This document shows positions 48,195-57,467 of a stretch of 64,000 bases of DNA, piece after piece. Location of the stretch: NCBI GenBank assembly GCA_024743435.1, contig JANSWO010000009.1, positions 154,614 to 218,613 on the forward strand, written 5' to 3'. Positions within the stretch are counted from its first letter, which is position 1, and every line of letters starts with the position of its first letter. The translations under genes and the position numbers were made by a program. The stretch is from Pseudomonadaceae bacterium. Its GTDB lineage: Bacteria > Pseudomonadota > Gammaproteobacteria > Pseudomonadales > Azotimanducaceae. Under the pieces are notes generated by a model. It did not search any database. It saw only the letters and a program-made list of their open reading frames with translations, and was not told the DNA's origin.

Positions 48195-49619
48195 TCAGGC
48201 GCTCAACCCCTGGCTGGGCGCTGACATCGGTGAGCGACTCTCGCCAGACGCTATCCGGGCCGCCGCATGCAATGCTGCGACACGGTAGCTCTCGGCATAG
48301 GTCGGAAAGTTAAAGACGTTGTCGATGTAGGTGTCGATAGTCGAGTTGTAGATCAGCCCCATCTGGCCAATATGAATAAGATCCGTTGCCGCCTCACCTG
48401 AAATGTGAATGCCGCGAACCTGCCGGTCCGCCGTCACAATCAGCTTCAACATGCCTTCTTTGGTGTCACTGATGTTGCCGCGAGCAATCTCATCGAAATA
48501 GGCAAAGCCTTCGAAGACCTGGCCATAGGTTCGCTCGGCTTCCTCCGAGGTCATCCCAACCGACGACAGCTCTGGAACCGAATAGATGCCCGAGGGAATG
48601 ATCTCCCAGCTGTCTCCACCGCTGTCACCCAACAAATGCAGCGCGACACGCCGACCCTGCTCCATGCTGGCTGACGCAAGCGATGGCGGACCAACGATAT
48701 CGCCTGCAGCATAAATGTGCGGAACCATCGTCTGGCCGTTTTCGTTCACATCCACCAGACCGCGCTCGCTCACCGCAAGACCGGCTTTGTCGATATTGAG
48801 GCCGTCGAGCTTGGAAACTCTGCCAAGCGCACAGAGCAGCTTCTCCGCTTTCACAATGCCGCCATCAGCGAGATGAGTCTCCACGCTGCTGATGCCATCA
48901 AACACAACCTTGTCGACGCTGACATCGCCAATGAAGCGGCCACCGTTGGCGGTGAAGCCGGTCACGAAACGCTCGGTTAAGTCACTATCCAGAAAGCCGA
49001 GTGGCTGGGGATAGCGGTCGATGAGTGTTACTTCGACACCAAGCAAGGCAAAAATCGAGGCGTATTCGCTCGCAATCACGCCGCCACCGAGCACCGTCAT
49101 GGATTTGGGCAAATAGGCGAGGGACAACACCGAATCGCTGTCATAGATGTTTTCGTGATCCACCGGAACGTTGTCCGGGTGACGCGGCGTCGAGCCACAG
49201 GCAAGGACAATATTGCGAGCGTTGACGATGGAGGTCGTACCGTCTGTATGGCGAACGCGCATGCTATTGGGGCCTTCAAACGTCGCCCGGCCATGCATGA
49301 TGCTGACGTTGTTGCGCTCGAGCTGCGCCGTCATATACGCATCGTGCGAGCGAATCACACCCGCCATTTCACCGATCAGCTCCATCACGCTGACACCAGA
49401 ATCGATCAGTGAGGTGCCGTGAAAGTCGAGCGCTCTGGCGCGCCGAACGGCTCGTTCGCGAAGCGCTTTGCTGGGAATGGTGCCGTGATGCACACAAGCG
49501 CCGCCGATCTGGCGAAGCTGCTCGCACAGCACAACATCCAGGCCACCCTTGGCGGCTCCGATGGCTGCCTTCTGACCGGCGGGGCCGGATCCAACAACGA
49601 GTACGTCTACTGATCTCAT
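48195..49619 (-). CDS. sthA: Soluble pyridine nucleotide transhydrogenase
   Basis: A 474-residue flavoprotein with FAD motif VLVVGSGPAGQKAA, NAD motif MTVLGGGVIASEYASIFALLGV and the second FAD motif HIYAAGDIVG. The site that is a disulfide in related reductases reads GGACVHHGTIPSKALRE, with one cysteine and a threonine in place of the other, exactly as in SthA. It transfers hydride between NADPH and NAD. Neighbouring lol and PilZ genes match a conserved gamma-proteobacterial order. Confidence 0.95.
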   Translation of the reverse strand: MRSVDVLVVGSGPAGQKAAIGAAKGGLDVVLCEQLRQIGGACVHHGTIPSKALRERAVRRARALDFHGTSLIDSGVSVMELIGEMAGVIRSHDAYMTAQLERNNVSIMHGRATFEGPNSMRVRHTDGTTSIVNARNIVLACGSTPRHPDNVPVDHENIYDSDSVLSLAYLPKSMTVLGGGVIASEYASIFALLGVEVTLIDRYPQPLGFLDSDLTERFVTGFTANGGRFIGDVSVDKVVFDGISSVETHLADGGIVKAEKLLCALGRVSKLDGLNIDKAGLAVSERGLVDVNENGQTMVPHIYAAGDIVGPPSLASASMEQGRRVALHLLGDSGGDSWEIIPSGIYSVPELSSVGMTSEEAERTYGQVFEGFAYFDEIARGNISDTKEGMLKLIVTADRQVRGIHISGEAATDLIHIGQMGLIYNSTIDTYIDNVFNFPTYAESYRVAALHAAARIASGESRSPMSAPSQGLSA

Positions 49620-49643
49620 GACTTGCTCCTCACGACCTGCTTC

Positions 49644-50498
49644 TCAAGACATAGACTCCATGGTTTCGCGCACTGATTCCGCGCGTTCGAGAAGCGCATC
49701 AACGTCCTCTGGATACAGGTTGAGTGCCTCGCACTCAGCGGTTCCTACCAGGCCGGCGCGAGCCTCATCCGCATCGGGACAGGCCTCCAACGTGCTCGCA
49801 AAGAGGACCGCGGTCGCAGTCATCAAGGCAAGGTCATCCGGCGGGCTTTGCTCCTGCCAGCGCTGGTAACGCTCAAGCACCAGCGACAGCGATGCTGGCA
49901 GTTTCCATTCAACAAAGAGCATTTGCGCGGCAGGCATGCCAAATTCTTCAATCAACGAATCAACGCGCTCGGCGCTGATCACCTCGTCGTATTCTTCGAT
50001 GAAGCGCACGACCAGCGGCGTTCCTACGTTGTGAAACAGACCCGCCAGGTAGGCAAGCTCCACATTTTTGCGACAGCTACGTGCGACTTCTTTCGCCCAC
50101 AAGCCAGTTGTGAGCGAGCGCTTCCAGGCGCTGCGGACCAGGTTTTCATAGCGTGAATTCGCCAACAGGACTGCAGAGACTGAGGCGGTGAAAGCAATGT
50201 CGCGGACGCGTTCCATGCCAAGACGAGCGATCGCCTGCTGCAGGGACACAACCTCGATAGAGCCCCGAAACAGTGGCGAATTGACCACTCGCATCACGTG
50301 CGAGGCGAGCGATTGATCTCTTTGAATGAGTTCTGCCAGCCGTTTTGCATCCGCCTGATCACCCGACGTGCTGGATAGCACCTCTGTTGCGACGCCCGGG
50401 AGCGGCGGCAAGTTCAGCTTGCCAGCGGATAATGCCCGCCCCAGCTCGAGACCGATCGCATCGGATGCGGCGGTTGGTTCTGTATCTGCTACGGCCAT
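49644..50498 (-). CDS. HDOD domain protein
   Basis: A 284-residue protein starting MAVADTEPTAASDA with AAGGA five nt before the ATG. The HDOD domain runs from about residue 30 to 235 (LPPLPGVATEVLSS, SHVMRVVNSPLFRG, LQQAIARLGMERVRDIAF, LAGLFHNVG). The HD metal residues are mostly replaced, as in the family, so it is likely a signalling scaffold and not a phosphodiesterase. It is upstream of sthA by 24 bp and may be co-transcribed. Confidence 0.88.
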   Translation of the reverse strand: MAVADTEPTAASDAIGLELGRALSAGKLNLPPLPGVATEVLSSTSGDQADAKRLAELIQRDQSLASHVMRVVNSPLFRGSIEVVSLQQAIARLGMERVRDIAFTASVSAVLLANSRYENLVRSAWKRSLTTGLWAKEVARSCRKNVELAYLAGLFHNVGTPLVVRFIEEYDEVISAERVDSLIEEFGMPAAQMLFVEWKLPASLSLVLERYQRWQEQSPPDDLALMTATAVLFASTLEACPDADEARAGLVGTAECEALNLYPEDVDALLERAESVRETMESMS

Positions 50499-50882
50499 GA
50501 TCTTCCTTAAGCAATCGGTAGCGATCAATGGGCTGGTCCGTGACTGGCTCACGCTCGCAACACCAAGAGCACTCAGACAAGCCGAAATCGACAGGATCTG
50601 CGAGCGACCAGCGGTCGATCAGCGGATCCCAACGGCACTTAAGAAAAGCATAGCAGCGATGCGACAGACCGCCCGGCGGGTTTGAGAGATGGATCACAAA
50701 CGAGAGAACTCGCGCGGGAGCACGAGCCCACTAGCATCGATTGTCAGCAGAATCGTGGGGGCGAGTACAGAGCGAGACGTTTAGGTATGGGCTATTGATC
50801 GGCTATCGATCGGCTATTAATCGACTTTACCGAGCGAGCTCATACCGAAGGGCTGTTGTCTATGAGCTCAGAGAAAGCCGAG
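50499..50882. other. 384-bp region between nqrM and the HDOD gene
   Basis: No gene seen. It contains the 11-bp repeat array at 50790-50822 and must hold the promoter of the HDOD gene. No clear -10/-35 pair is seen. Confidence 0.4.
50790..50822. repeat. Three 11-bp direct repeats
   Basis: GGCTATTGATC, GGCTATCGATC and GGCTATTAATC follow head to tail with exact 11-bp spacing, about 60 bp after the nqrM stop on the nqrM strand. Confidence 0.8.
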
Positions 50883-51152
50883 CTACATTCGGCCCGGATT
50901 ACGCTTTGACTCGCGACTAGTCTTGGTCGCGTCTTCGGCGAGCGAGTAGTCAGATGCTTCTCGATCCGAGGCGCCATCTACGCTGTCGCAGCGCGCGGGG
51001 TTGCCGCCGCAGATCTCACATTCGGTGTCAGCGCCCATCGCGTTCAGGCCGCCGCAACTTCCAGCAATCGGTTTGCGGCCAGCGATAACGCCAACAGCCA
51101 TGCCGCCAACAATCATGAGCATGACGAGGAATGCGAGCAGTGCGGTGAGCAT
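50883..51152 (-). CDS. nqrM: Na+-NQR maturation factor NqrM
   Basis: An 89-residue protein with one N-terminal membrane helix and the DUF539 cysteine pattern: C33 in GRKPIAGSCGGLNAMG, then C45, C48 and C55 in TECEICGGNPARC. NqrM is thought to deliver iron for the Cys4[Fe] centre between NqrD and NqrE. The C-terminal 30 residues are polar and longer than usual. It lies after apbE, the usual pair downstream of nqr operons, although nqrABCDEF itself is not in the window. Confidence 0.9.
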   Translation of the reverse strand: MLTALLAFLVMLMIVGGMAVGVIAGRKPIAGSCGGLNAMGADTECEICGGNPARCDSVDGASDREASDYSLAEDATKTSRESKRNPGRM

Positions 51153-51197
51153 GGTGACTCCGAAACAAGTTAACGAAACGCGACAGACAGCTATGCG

Positions 51198-51241
51198 AGG
51201 CTATCTACAGGCTATCTACAGACGACCTACAGACGACCTCC
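51198..51241. repeat. Four 11-bp direct repeats between apbE and nqrM
   Basis: AGGCTATCTAC twice, then AGACGACCTAC and AGACGACCTCC, with exact 11-bp spacing (51198-51208, 51209-51219, 51220-51230, 51231-51241), in the short apbE-nqrM gap. Confidence 0.85.
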
Positions 51242-51251
51242 GAGCCGGGGC

Positions 51252-52331
51252 TCACTCGGTCCGCTCGGGAGCAAGATAAGCCCTTAACTGTGGAGTATAG
51301 CGCTCATCGAAGCGCAGGTCCGTGGGCTCGTTCGACAGGGCATCCGCTCCGCCAGCGGCAACTCTGCTGACAAAGAGCGCCGCCAACCCCTGCTCAAGCG
51401 CGAGTTCATAACCGGCCTCTTCACCGAGCACGAGCAGAGCCGTGGCGTAAGCGTCCGCCATCATGGCGCTTGCGTGCACCACCGTTACTGAGGCGAGGTT
51501 ATGCACAACCGGCCAGCCGGTGCCCGGATCGATGGTGTGTGAATAACGCTGACCGTCAATTCGCCGATAATTTCGATAGTCGCCGGACGTTGCCATCGCG
51601 CCGTCACGCAGGCTGAGCACGCGCTGCACCGACGCCAGCAAGGTCTCGTCGGGCACCTCAACGCCGACGCGCCAGGGCTCACCGCGCGGGCTCACGCCAC
51701 GGGTGCGCAATTCGCCACCGACATCAACCAGGTAGCTCTTACATCCCAGTGCATCGAGCGCATCGCCGATTCGATCTACGCCATAGCCTTTCGCAATGGC
51801 GGCAAGCGTCAGTTTGACGGGTGCATCGAAGGCGATCTGCCAGCCACCAGCAGGGTGCTCGGTCAAGTGAATGCGCTGCCAGCCGGTTTGCGACAACGCT
51901 TCGCTGATTTGCTCATCAGACGGCATCGCATCAACCGAAGCCGGACCAAAACCCCACAGGCCAACCAGCCCGCCCACGGTGATGTCGAGGCTGCCCCGGG
52001 ATTCTCGCGCAACCCGTTGAGCTGCCCCGATCACGTGCGCAAGCTCATCGGAAATCGTGACAGGCGTGCTGGCGCCGGCGCTGTTCAAGAGCGACAACTC
52101 GGAATCCGCGCGGTAGGTGGACATGGCCTGCTCAACCAGTTCCAACTCACGGGATGGCAGCGAGCGCAGGGCTTTCGGGCAGTGAGCAGTGACGTTGAAC
52201 GTTGTACCCATCGCCTCGCCCGAGACGCTTTGATATGCGGACACCGTGCCATCGCAGGCAACGATGATTGCGGCGAGCCATGCCATAACTGCAAACCGCA
52301 GGGCGACCGTATTGCGCCAGAATTCTGACAC
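51252..52331 (-). CDS. apbE: FAD:protein FMN transferase ApbE (lipoprotein)
   Basis: About 359 residues if the GTG at 52331 is used; this puts a lipobox (AAIIVAC) 26 residues in, a normal lipoprotein signal. The frame is open to 52433, which would make the signal too long. ApbE motifs are GEAMGTTFNVTA, STYRADSELSLLN, LDITVGGLVGLWGFGP, YLVDVGGELRTRG and YSHTIDPGTGWPV; the last holds metal and FAD ligands. It covalently attaches FMN to threonines of NqrB and NqrC. It lies upstream of nqrM. Confidence 0.92.
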   Translation of the reverse strand: MSEFWRNTVALRFAVMAWLAAIIVACDGTVSAYQSVSGEAMGTTFNVTAHCPKALRSLPSRELELVEQAMSTYRADSELSLLNSAGASTPVTISDELAHVIGAAQRVARESRGSLDITVGGLVGLWGFGPASVDAMPSDEQISEALSQTGWQRIHLTEHPAGGWQIAFDAPVKLTLAAIAKGYGVDRIGDALDALGCKSYLVDVGGELRTRGVSPRGEPWRVGVEVPDETLLASVQRVLSLRDGAMATSGDYRNYRRIDGQRYSHTIDPGTGWPVVHNLASVTVVHASAMMADAYATALLVLGEEAGYELALEQGLAALFVSRVAAGGADALSNEPTDLRFDERYTPQLRAYLAPERTE

Positions 52332-52433
52332 TGAAAGACAACTCACAAACAAGATTGTGCAACCTCTGTCCGGGATGGCGCGCAGAATAACGTACTTACT
52401 CAGGTACAAGGTGGTGCCTGAACGACGGACCAA

Positions 52434-52839
52434 CTGATGCGCGAGGGGACGCTGGCGCGAGCCAGCCGCGCATCAGTTCGCTTCCTTGGGGTAGACATGA
52501 AAGATCACAGTCACAAAGACCGTCGAGATCTCGACGCCGGCGGCTCGCGCAGGCGCGGCCTGCAAATCATGCCGGCGCTGAATCGGGCTCACCCTGTCCA
52601 TCGCGGCAATGCGCCCAGCACAGCCTCGAACGGCCACGCCCTGTGCCAGCAGCAGACGAACGACGGGCCAACTCTGCGCTTTTACGGCCGCGACGCGCGC
52701 GAGGAACCGGCAATCGCTCGCAGCAACCGGCGTGAGCAATGGCAACCACTGAACACCGGTCTGCGTCCCGGCATGCTGCTGGACGTTCACGTGTAAACTA
52801 GCGCTCACGCACAACTCAAGATCGCCGAAAGAGACCTCA
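52434..52839. other. 406-bp divergent region apbE / symporter
   Basis: A plus-strand frame at 52497-52796 (about 100 codons, ending LNTGLRPGMLLDVHV) and an overlapping minus-strand frame are both open, but neither has a good ribosome binding site or a recognisable family. I do not call either a gene. The promoter of apbE or of the symporter should be here. Confidence 0.3.
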
Positions 52840-54162
52840 GTGACTTCAGAGCAGGATGACTCAACCAACCTAGCAAAGCAGGCAAGCAGACGCGGCGATA
52901 TAGGCTCCTCTTCCGAGGACGATCCGGGCAAACGCGGAAGTAACCTAGGTTGGTGGGTGCTGGCTGCCGCTGCGCTGGGCGTCGCCCTGGCACTGATGTT
53001 CGGCGATTCCAACGCACTCGATGCCACCCTGGGCCTTGGCAAGACTTTGTTCCTGGCAGCGCTGAAGGCGATCATCGCGCCACTCATCTTCTTTTCGCTA
53101 CTGTCCGGCCTCCTGAATCTCAGCGGCACTGCACGGCTGTCTCGACTGGGTGGCCTAACCGTCAGCTACTACTTCGTCACAACGGCCATCGCTGTGGTGA
53201 TCGGGCTCACCGTGGTTTTAGTCATTCATCCGTGGACCGCATGGCCGCCGATGGATGTGCCGGCTATTGATCCTGGCCGCTTGATCAGCACAAGCGATGG
53301 CTCGCTCAGCACGGGCTTGACCGGCCTGATGCAGGCGATGCTGACCAACCCGTTTGCTGCGCTCGCGGAAACCAATCTTCTGGGCATCGTGGTAACCAGT
53401 GTCATCATCGGGCTCGCGGCGCTATTGACGCTACCAACCGACAGCCCCGTCATCGCCTTCGTGCACGACGCCGCCAAAGTGACCTATAAGGTCGCGGGCT
53501 GGGCAGTCATGCTGATACCCATTGGCGTGGTCGGTATCGCATACGACCTGACACTGAGTGCGGACAGCACACTACTGGGCCAGTTGCTCGCCTTCTGCGC
53601 CGTTGTGTTCGGAGCCACCGCAGTGCACGGCCTCATCGTACTGCCGCTCGTCTACTTCATCGCCACCCGCAGCAACCCGTTACCCGTGATGTCCGCCATC
53701 GCAAGCCCGATGCTGGTTGCTCTGACGACGTCGTCCAGCGCCGCCACACTGCCCCTATCGCTCATTACGGCGCGAGAGAAACTCGCCATTCGCCCCGCTG
53801 TCGCCAGTTTCGTGCTACCGCTCGGTGCTACCGTCAATATGGATGGCACGGCGCTGTTCGAGGGCGTCGCCGCAGTTTTCCTCGCCTACATTTTCGGAAT
53901 TGATCTGGGCCTGGTGGGAACGCTCACCGTTTTCCTCGTGGCGATGCTCGCATCCATCGGTGCGCCGGGCATTCCTTCCGGCTCGATGGCTGGCATGCAA
54001 GTGGTGTTGCTGGCGGTGGGAATTCCACTGGAGGCGATCGGGCTTCTGCTGCTGGTTGAAAGACCTCTGGACACCTTCCGCACGTCAGTCAATGTCGAGG
54101 GCGATCTATTCGCCGCCGCCTTTGTGGAACACAGGCTGCGCCGGGATACGGACCTCGTATGA
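52840..54162 (+). CDS. Dicarboxylate/amino acid:cation symporter (DAACS family)
   Basis: A 440-residue transporter with a GTG start, a polar N-terminal tail of about 35 residues and the glutamate-transporter fold. The serine-rich re-entrant loop TSSSAATLPLS and the NMDGTALFEG motif of helix 7 that binds cation and substrate are visible, as is GAPGIPSGSMAGM of hairpin 2. It takes up glutamate, aspartate, C4-dicarboxylate or similar with Na+ or H+. It overlaps the phosphatase gene by ATGA. Confidence 0.92.
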   Translation: MTSEQDDSTNLAKQASRRGDIGSSSEDDPGKRGSNLGWWVLAAAALGVALALMFGDSNALDATLGLGKTLFLAALKAIIAPLIFFSLLSGLLNLSGTARLSRLGGLTVSYYFVTTAIAVVIGLTVVLVIHPWTAWPPMDVPAIDPGRLISTSDGSLSTGLTGLMQAMLTNPFAALAETNLLGIVVTSVIIGLAALLTLPTDSPVIAFVHDAAKVTYKVAGWAVMLIPIGVVGIAYDLTLSADSTLLGQLLAFCAVVFGATAVHGLIVLPLVYFIATRSNPLPVMSAIASPMLVALTTSSSAATLPLSLITAREKLAIRPAVASFVLPLGATVNMDGTALFEGVAAVFLAYIFGIDLGLVGTLTVFLVAMLASIGAPGIPSGSMAGMQVVLLAVGIPLEAIGLLLLVERPLDTFRTSVNVEGDLFAAAFVEHRLRRDTDLV

Positions 54163-54761
54163 CAACGCTGCACCTGTTTCGTCATGGCCAGATTAAGGCG
54201 AATAAGCAAGGCCGCTGGAATGGCTCCACCGATGCGCCTCTCACCTGGGCCGGACGACGACAGGCTAAGAAAACCGGCCGTTACATCAGCTCACTGGAGC
54301 TTGCCTTTTCCGCCGCGTACTGCAGCCCTCTCGAGCGCTGCAGGCACACCGCAGAACACATCGCAACGCCCCTCGGCTTGGACATAGAGGTTGTCGATGA
54401 CCTGCGCGAGTACGCGATTGGCGAGTGGGAAGACGAATTCTTCCGGGTGCTGCACCACGATTACGGTTTCATTCGCAAAGCCACCGCGGATCACGACTTC
54501 CGGCCACCGGGCGGAGAATCACTCGCCGAGGTCGCTGCGCGCATGGCTGCATCGTTGAGCAGTATCGCGTCACGACACGACGCGGACGAGCATGTGATCG
54601 TCGTCAGCCACGGCGCTTGTATGGCGGTCGCGTTAGCCAAGCTTCTAAACGACAACCCCGGCAAGTGGATGGACTACCACTTTGCCAATTGTTCGCACAC
54701 CCGGTTAGTCTTGAGTGAGCAAACCTACGTCGACGATTTCAACAGCACCAGTCACCTTTGA
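54159..54761 (+). CDS. Histidine phosphatase family protein
   Basis: A 200-residue phosphoglycerate-mutase-fold enzyme. The phosphorylated histidine is H9 in LFRHGQ; the second histidine is in IVVSHGACMAVALAK and arginines in CSPLERCRHTAEHI. E-rich EYAIGEWEDEFF matches the acid/base position. Substrate unknown. Coupled by ATGA to the symporter. Confidence 0.9.
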   Translation: MTTLHLFRHGQIKANKQGRWNGSTDAPLTWAGRRQAKKTGRYISSLELAFSAAYCSPLERCRHTAEHIATPLGLDIEVVDDLREYAIGEWEDEFFRVLHHDYGFIRKATADHDFRPPGGESLAEVAARMAASLSSIASRHDADEHVIVVSHGACMAVALAKLLNDNPGKWMDYHFANCSHTRLVLSEQTYVDDFNSTSHL

Positions 54762-54768
54762 TCGCTGA

Positions 54769-54798
54769 AATATGGATTACATGAATATGGATTGCACA
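54769..54798. repeat. Two 15-bp direct repeats
   Basis: Two head-to-tail 15-bp units beginning AATATGGATT (54769-54783, 54784-54798) in the gap before the enoyl-CoA hydratase gene. Confidence 0.65.
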
Positions 54799-54882
54799 AC
54801 CATGGCAATCCCTCGCACCGCAAGAGCGAAGCTGATACCAACTGACTGAAATCAACCAGAGAAACCTGACAGCGAGAGACCC

Positions 54883-55653
54883 ATGCCTGAATTTGCCCTG
54901 GTAGAAAAAAGCGATCACATCACGACGGTTACGATCAACCGTCCCGACCGCCTGAACGCGCTTCACCCACCAGCGAATATCGAACTGGGCGAGATCTTTG
55001 ACGATTTCGCCGCAGACGACGATGCCTGGGTCGCCATCATCACCGGCGCTGGTCGAGGCTTCAGCGCAGGCAACGATCTGCGCTTTCAGGCGGAAGGTGG
55101 CAAACGCTCTGCGGTGCCGCGCGGATTCGGTGGGCTGACCAGTCGCTTTGATATGACCAAACCCGTCATTGCTGCCGTGAACGGCGTGGCCATGGGCGGC
55201 GGATTCGAAATCGCCCTCGCCTGCGATCTGATCGTCGCCGCGCGCAGTGCACGCTTTGCCCTGCCGGAACCCAAAGTCGGTTTGGCTGCGCTGGCGGGCG
55301 GTCTGCAACGACTACCCCGGGCGATCGGTCCAAAACGCGCCCTGCACATGATTTTGACTGGCAGGCATGTTGGCGCTGAGGAAGGCCTGCAACTTGGTTT
55401 TGTTAATGAGGTTGTCGATGACGAGGCGCTCGCCGCACGAGCGAGAGCATTGGCAGAGGAGATATGCGCCTGCGCGCCGCTATCTATTCGGGCGAGCAAA
55501 GACGTTGTCTATCAGAGCTTGTCGATAGACTCGCTGGAGACGTCAATGAACACGCCGTACGAGTCGGTGAAAGCACTCATGAAGAGCGAAGATTTCGTCG
55601 AGGGGCCCAAAGCGTTCGCCGAGAAGCGAGCGCCCAATTGGAAAGGTCGCTAG
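54883..55653 (+). CDS. Enoyl-CoA hydratase/isomerase family protein
   Basis: A 256-residue crotonase. The oxyanion hole lies in GRGFSAGNDLRF and VAMGGGFEIALACDLIVAA; both catalytic glutamates of true hydratases can be placed (GGGFEIALACD and FALPEPKVGL). C-terminal trimerisation helices follow. It probably hydrates a 2-enoyl-CoA in fatty-acid or amino-acid breakdown. Its stop meets the 3' end of the small minus-strand gene. Confidence 0.9.
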   Translation: MPEFALVEKSDHITTVTINRPDRLNALHPPANIELGEIFDDFAADDDAWVAIITGAGRGFSAGNDLRFQAEGGKRSAVPRGFGGLTSRFDMTKPVIAAVNGVAMGGGFEIALACDLIVAARSARFALPEPKVGLAALAGGLQRLPRAIGPKRALHMILTGRHVGAEEGLQLGFVNEVVDDEALAARARALAEEICACAPLSIRASKDVVYQSLSIDSLETSMNTPYESVKALMKSEDFVEGPKAFAEKRAPNWKGR

Positions 55654-55853
55654 TCAGCGGAACCTAACACCGGCATGCCTTCGAGCAGGTCGGCAACAAC
55701 AGCCACGGCCAGGCATACATCGTTCAGCGCGTCGTGCTCTCCACGCACCGCCATTTCCGTCAGGATTTCCAACCGGGGAATCGCAACGAAAAGCGGGTCT
55801 GGGCACGTATCGAACTGACCATCGTAGAGGCGCTGTCTTTGTGGGTTGGTCAT
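55650..55853 (-). CDS. Small unknown protein (67 residues)
   Basis: Starts MTNPQRQRLYDGQFDTCPDP with GGAG six nt before the ATG, a good sign of coding. The rest (LFVAIPRLEILTEMAVRGE then LNDVCLAVAVVADLLEG) suggests two helices. No family recognised. It converges with the enoyl-CoA hydratase gene with a 4-nt overlap and is divergent from the MFS gene; the 216-bp gap to that gene has an AT-rich block at 55960-55992. Confidence 0.55.
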   Translation of the reverse strand: MTNPQRQRLYDGQFDTCPDPLFVAIPRLEILTEMAVRGEHDALNDVCLAVAVVADLLEGMPVLGSAD

Positions 55854-56069
55854 GTAGGTCTCCGAGCTAACAGTGTCACGGGCCTTGTCGCATCGTTACC
55901 TACAACGACGGCGCACGGCTCGCCAAAGGTTGCTGTCAACTATTGTGCCAACATCATAATATCGACCTAACCTTTTGTTTTTATTAAAATTAAATGCTGC
56001 TTATCGGGCAAATTGCTGTGACAAAAATGGGCCCATGCTGACCCTTAACGCGTGTAAATCACCTAATCC

Positions 56070-57380
56070 ATGACGCAACCACCTGAACTAGGCTCCATGC
56101 TGCCAGCACCAGATCCAGCCGAAATGCGGCGGGCTGAACGGCGCTTTGACGTCGCCGTGAAGCGACATCTGTCGCGCAATTTCGGCTTGCACCTCATTCA
56201 CGGCATGCTGGGCCAGACCGGTTTCCGGCTGATTAACGCGCCGACATTCATGCCAGCCTACGTACTGCTGCTGTCCGACGGTTCAGACATCGCCGTCGGT
56301 GCCGCGCTCGCACTGCAGTCACTGGGAATGACCATTACGCCGTTGCTGTCAGCAACTATGGCTGAGCACCGAGAGCGAGTATTGCCGTTAGCCCTGACTA
56401 GCGGTTTCTTCATGCGCTTCGCGGTTCTGTGCATGGCCGCTTCGGGCTTCTTCTTCGCACCTGACGCGGCACTCGTTGTGCTGATGTTATCGATGCTCAT
56501 GTTTGGGGCATTTGCCGGCGTACAGGGGGTGATTTTCAACTTTCTGATGTCGAAGGTTATCCCCGTCTCCAAGCGCGGCCGCCTGACAGGCATGCGCAAC
56601 TTCCTCGCTGGTATCACTTCGTCAATCGTGGCGTTGGTCGGCGGTGCATGGCTGCTCGGCGAGGTGCCCACGCAAGAAGGCTACGCGGGCATCTTCTTAC
56701 TGGCTTTCATCCTGACAATGCTTGGATTGTCAGCACTGTTCTTCATGAAAGAACCTATTCCGCCGGAACGCAGACCGGCAAGCAGCCTCATCAAGCGACT
56801 GCGAGAAGTGCCTGAACTACTGCGTACCGACCCGGCATTCACTCGCTACTTCCTGGCTCGTGCTTTCGCCACGCTCGGCCGAATGGCACTGCCGTTCTAC
56901 ATTCTTTACGCCGGTGAGTCCCTGACTCTGACTGGCACGAACCTGGCAGTGCTGACCATTGCCTTCACGCTGGCCGCGACGGTTTCCAATCTTGCCTGGG
57001 GTGAGATGGCAGACCGGTACGGATTTCGTTTGGTGTTCCTGCTGAGCATCAGTATCTGGGTGGGCGCGACGGGAGCACTGTTAGTCGCTGACGGATTGCT
57101 TCTCAGTACGCTCGTATTTATCGGTATCGGCGTGGGCACGCAGGGCTTCCAGAACGCATCGATGAACCTGACCCTGGAGTTCGGGAGCAGACAAGACCTG
57201 CCGCTGAGAATCGCGATCGCGAACACTGGATCGGAAGTTGCGGGAACGATAGGACCGCTAGTCGGCGGCATCATCGCCGCAGCGTTGGGCTATTCAGCCA
57301 CGTTTATCGTGAGCGTCGTCTTCCTGAGCCTGGGTGCCCTAATGGTACTGCGCTGGGTTCCCGAACCTCGCCACCGTTGA
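56070..57380 (+). CDS. MFS transporter
   Basis: A 436-residue major facilitator protein with a polar 45-residue N-terminus and twelve predicted membrane segments. The loop between helices 4 and 5 reads PVSKRGRLTGMRNFLAG and the half-way loop is RRPASSLIKRLREVPELLRTDPAF. The loop 8-9 motif GEMADRYGFRLVF is a good MFS motif A. Substrate unknown. A bidirectional terminator follows. Confidence 0.9.
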   Translation: MTQPPELGSMLPAPDPAEMRRAERRFDVAVKRHLSRNFGLHLIHGMLGQTGFRLINAPTFMPAYVLLLSDGSDIAVGAALALQSLGMTITPLLSATMAEHRERVLPLALTSGFFMRFAVLCMAASGFFFAPDAALVVLMLSMLMFGAFAGVQGVIFNFLMSKVIPVSKRGRLTGMRNFLAGITSSIVALVGGAWLLGEVPTQEGYAGIFLLAFILTMLGLSALFFMKEPIPPERRPASSLIKRLREVPELLRTDPAFTRYFLARAFATLGRMALPFYILYAGESLTLTGTNLAVLTIAFTLAATVSNLAWGEMADRYGFRLVFLLSISIWVGATGALLVADGLLLSTLVFIGIGVGTQGFQNASMNLTLEFGSRQDLPLRIAIANTGSEVAGTIGPLVGGIIAAALGYSATFIVSVVFLSLGALMVLRWVPEPRHR

Positions 57381-57413
57381 CGCGGCACTCTGGAGCCAGC
57401 CCGACAAACCAAC

Positions 57414-57450
57414 AAAAAAGCGGGTCTGGAATATCCAGACCCGCTTTCTT
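57414..57450. terminator. Bidirectional rho-independent terminator
   Basis: GCGGGTCTGGA (57420-57430), loop ATA, TCCAGACCCGC (57434-57444), extended by AAA/TTT, with A-rich DNA on the left and TTTCTT on the right. It serves the MFS gene and the convergent cysNC gene. Confidence 0.92.
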
Positions 57451-57467
57451 AGACGTGGCTTCGCCGC

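Noticed and set aside
52473..53129. 218-codon minus-strand frame before the symporter
   Set aside because: It overlaps the clearly coding N-terminus of the symporter and lacks a ribosome binding site or known domain.
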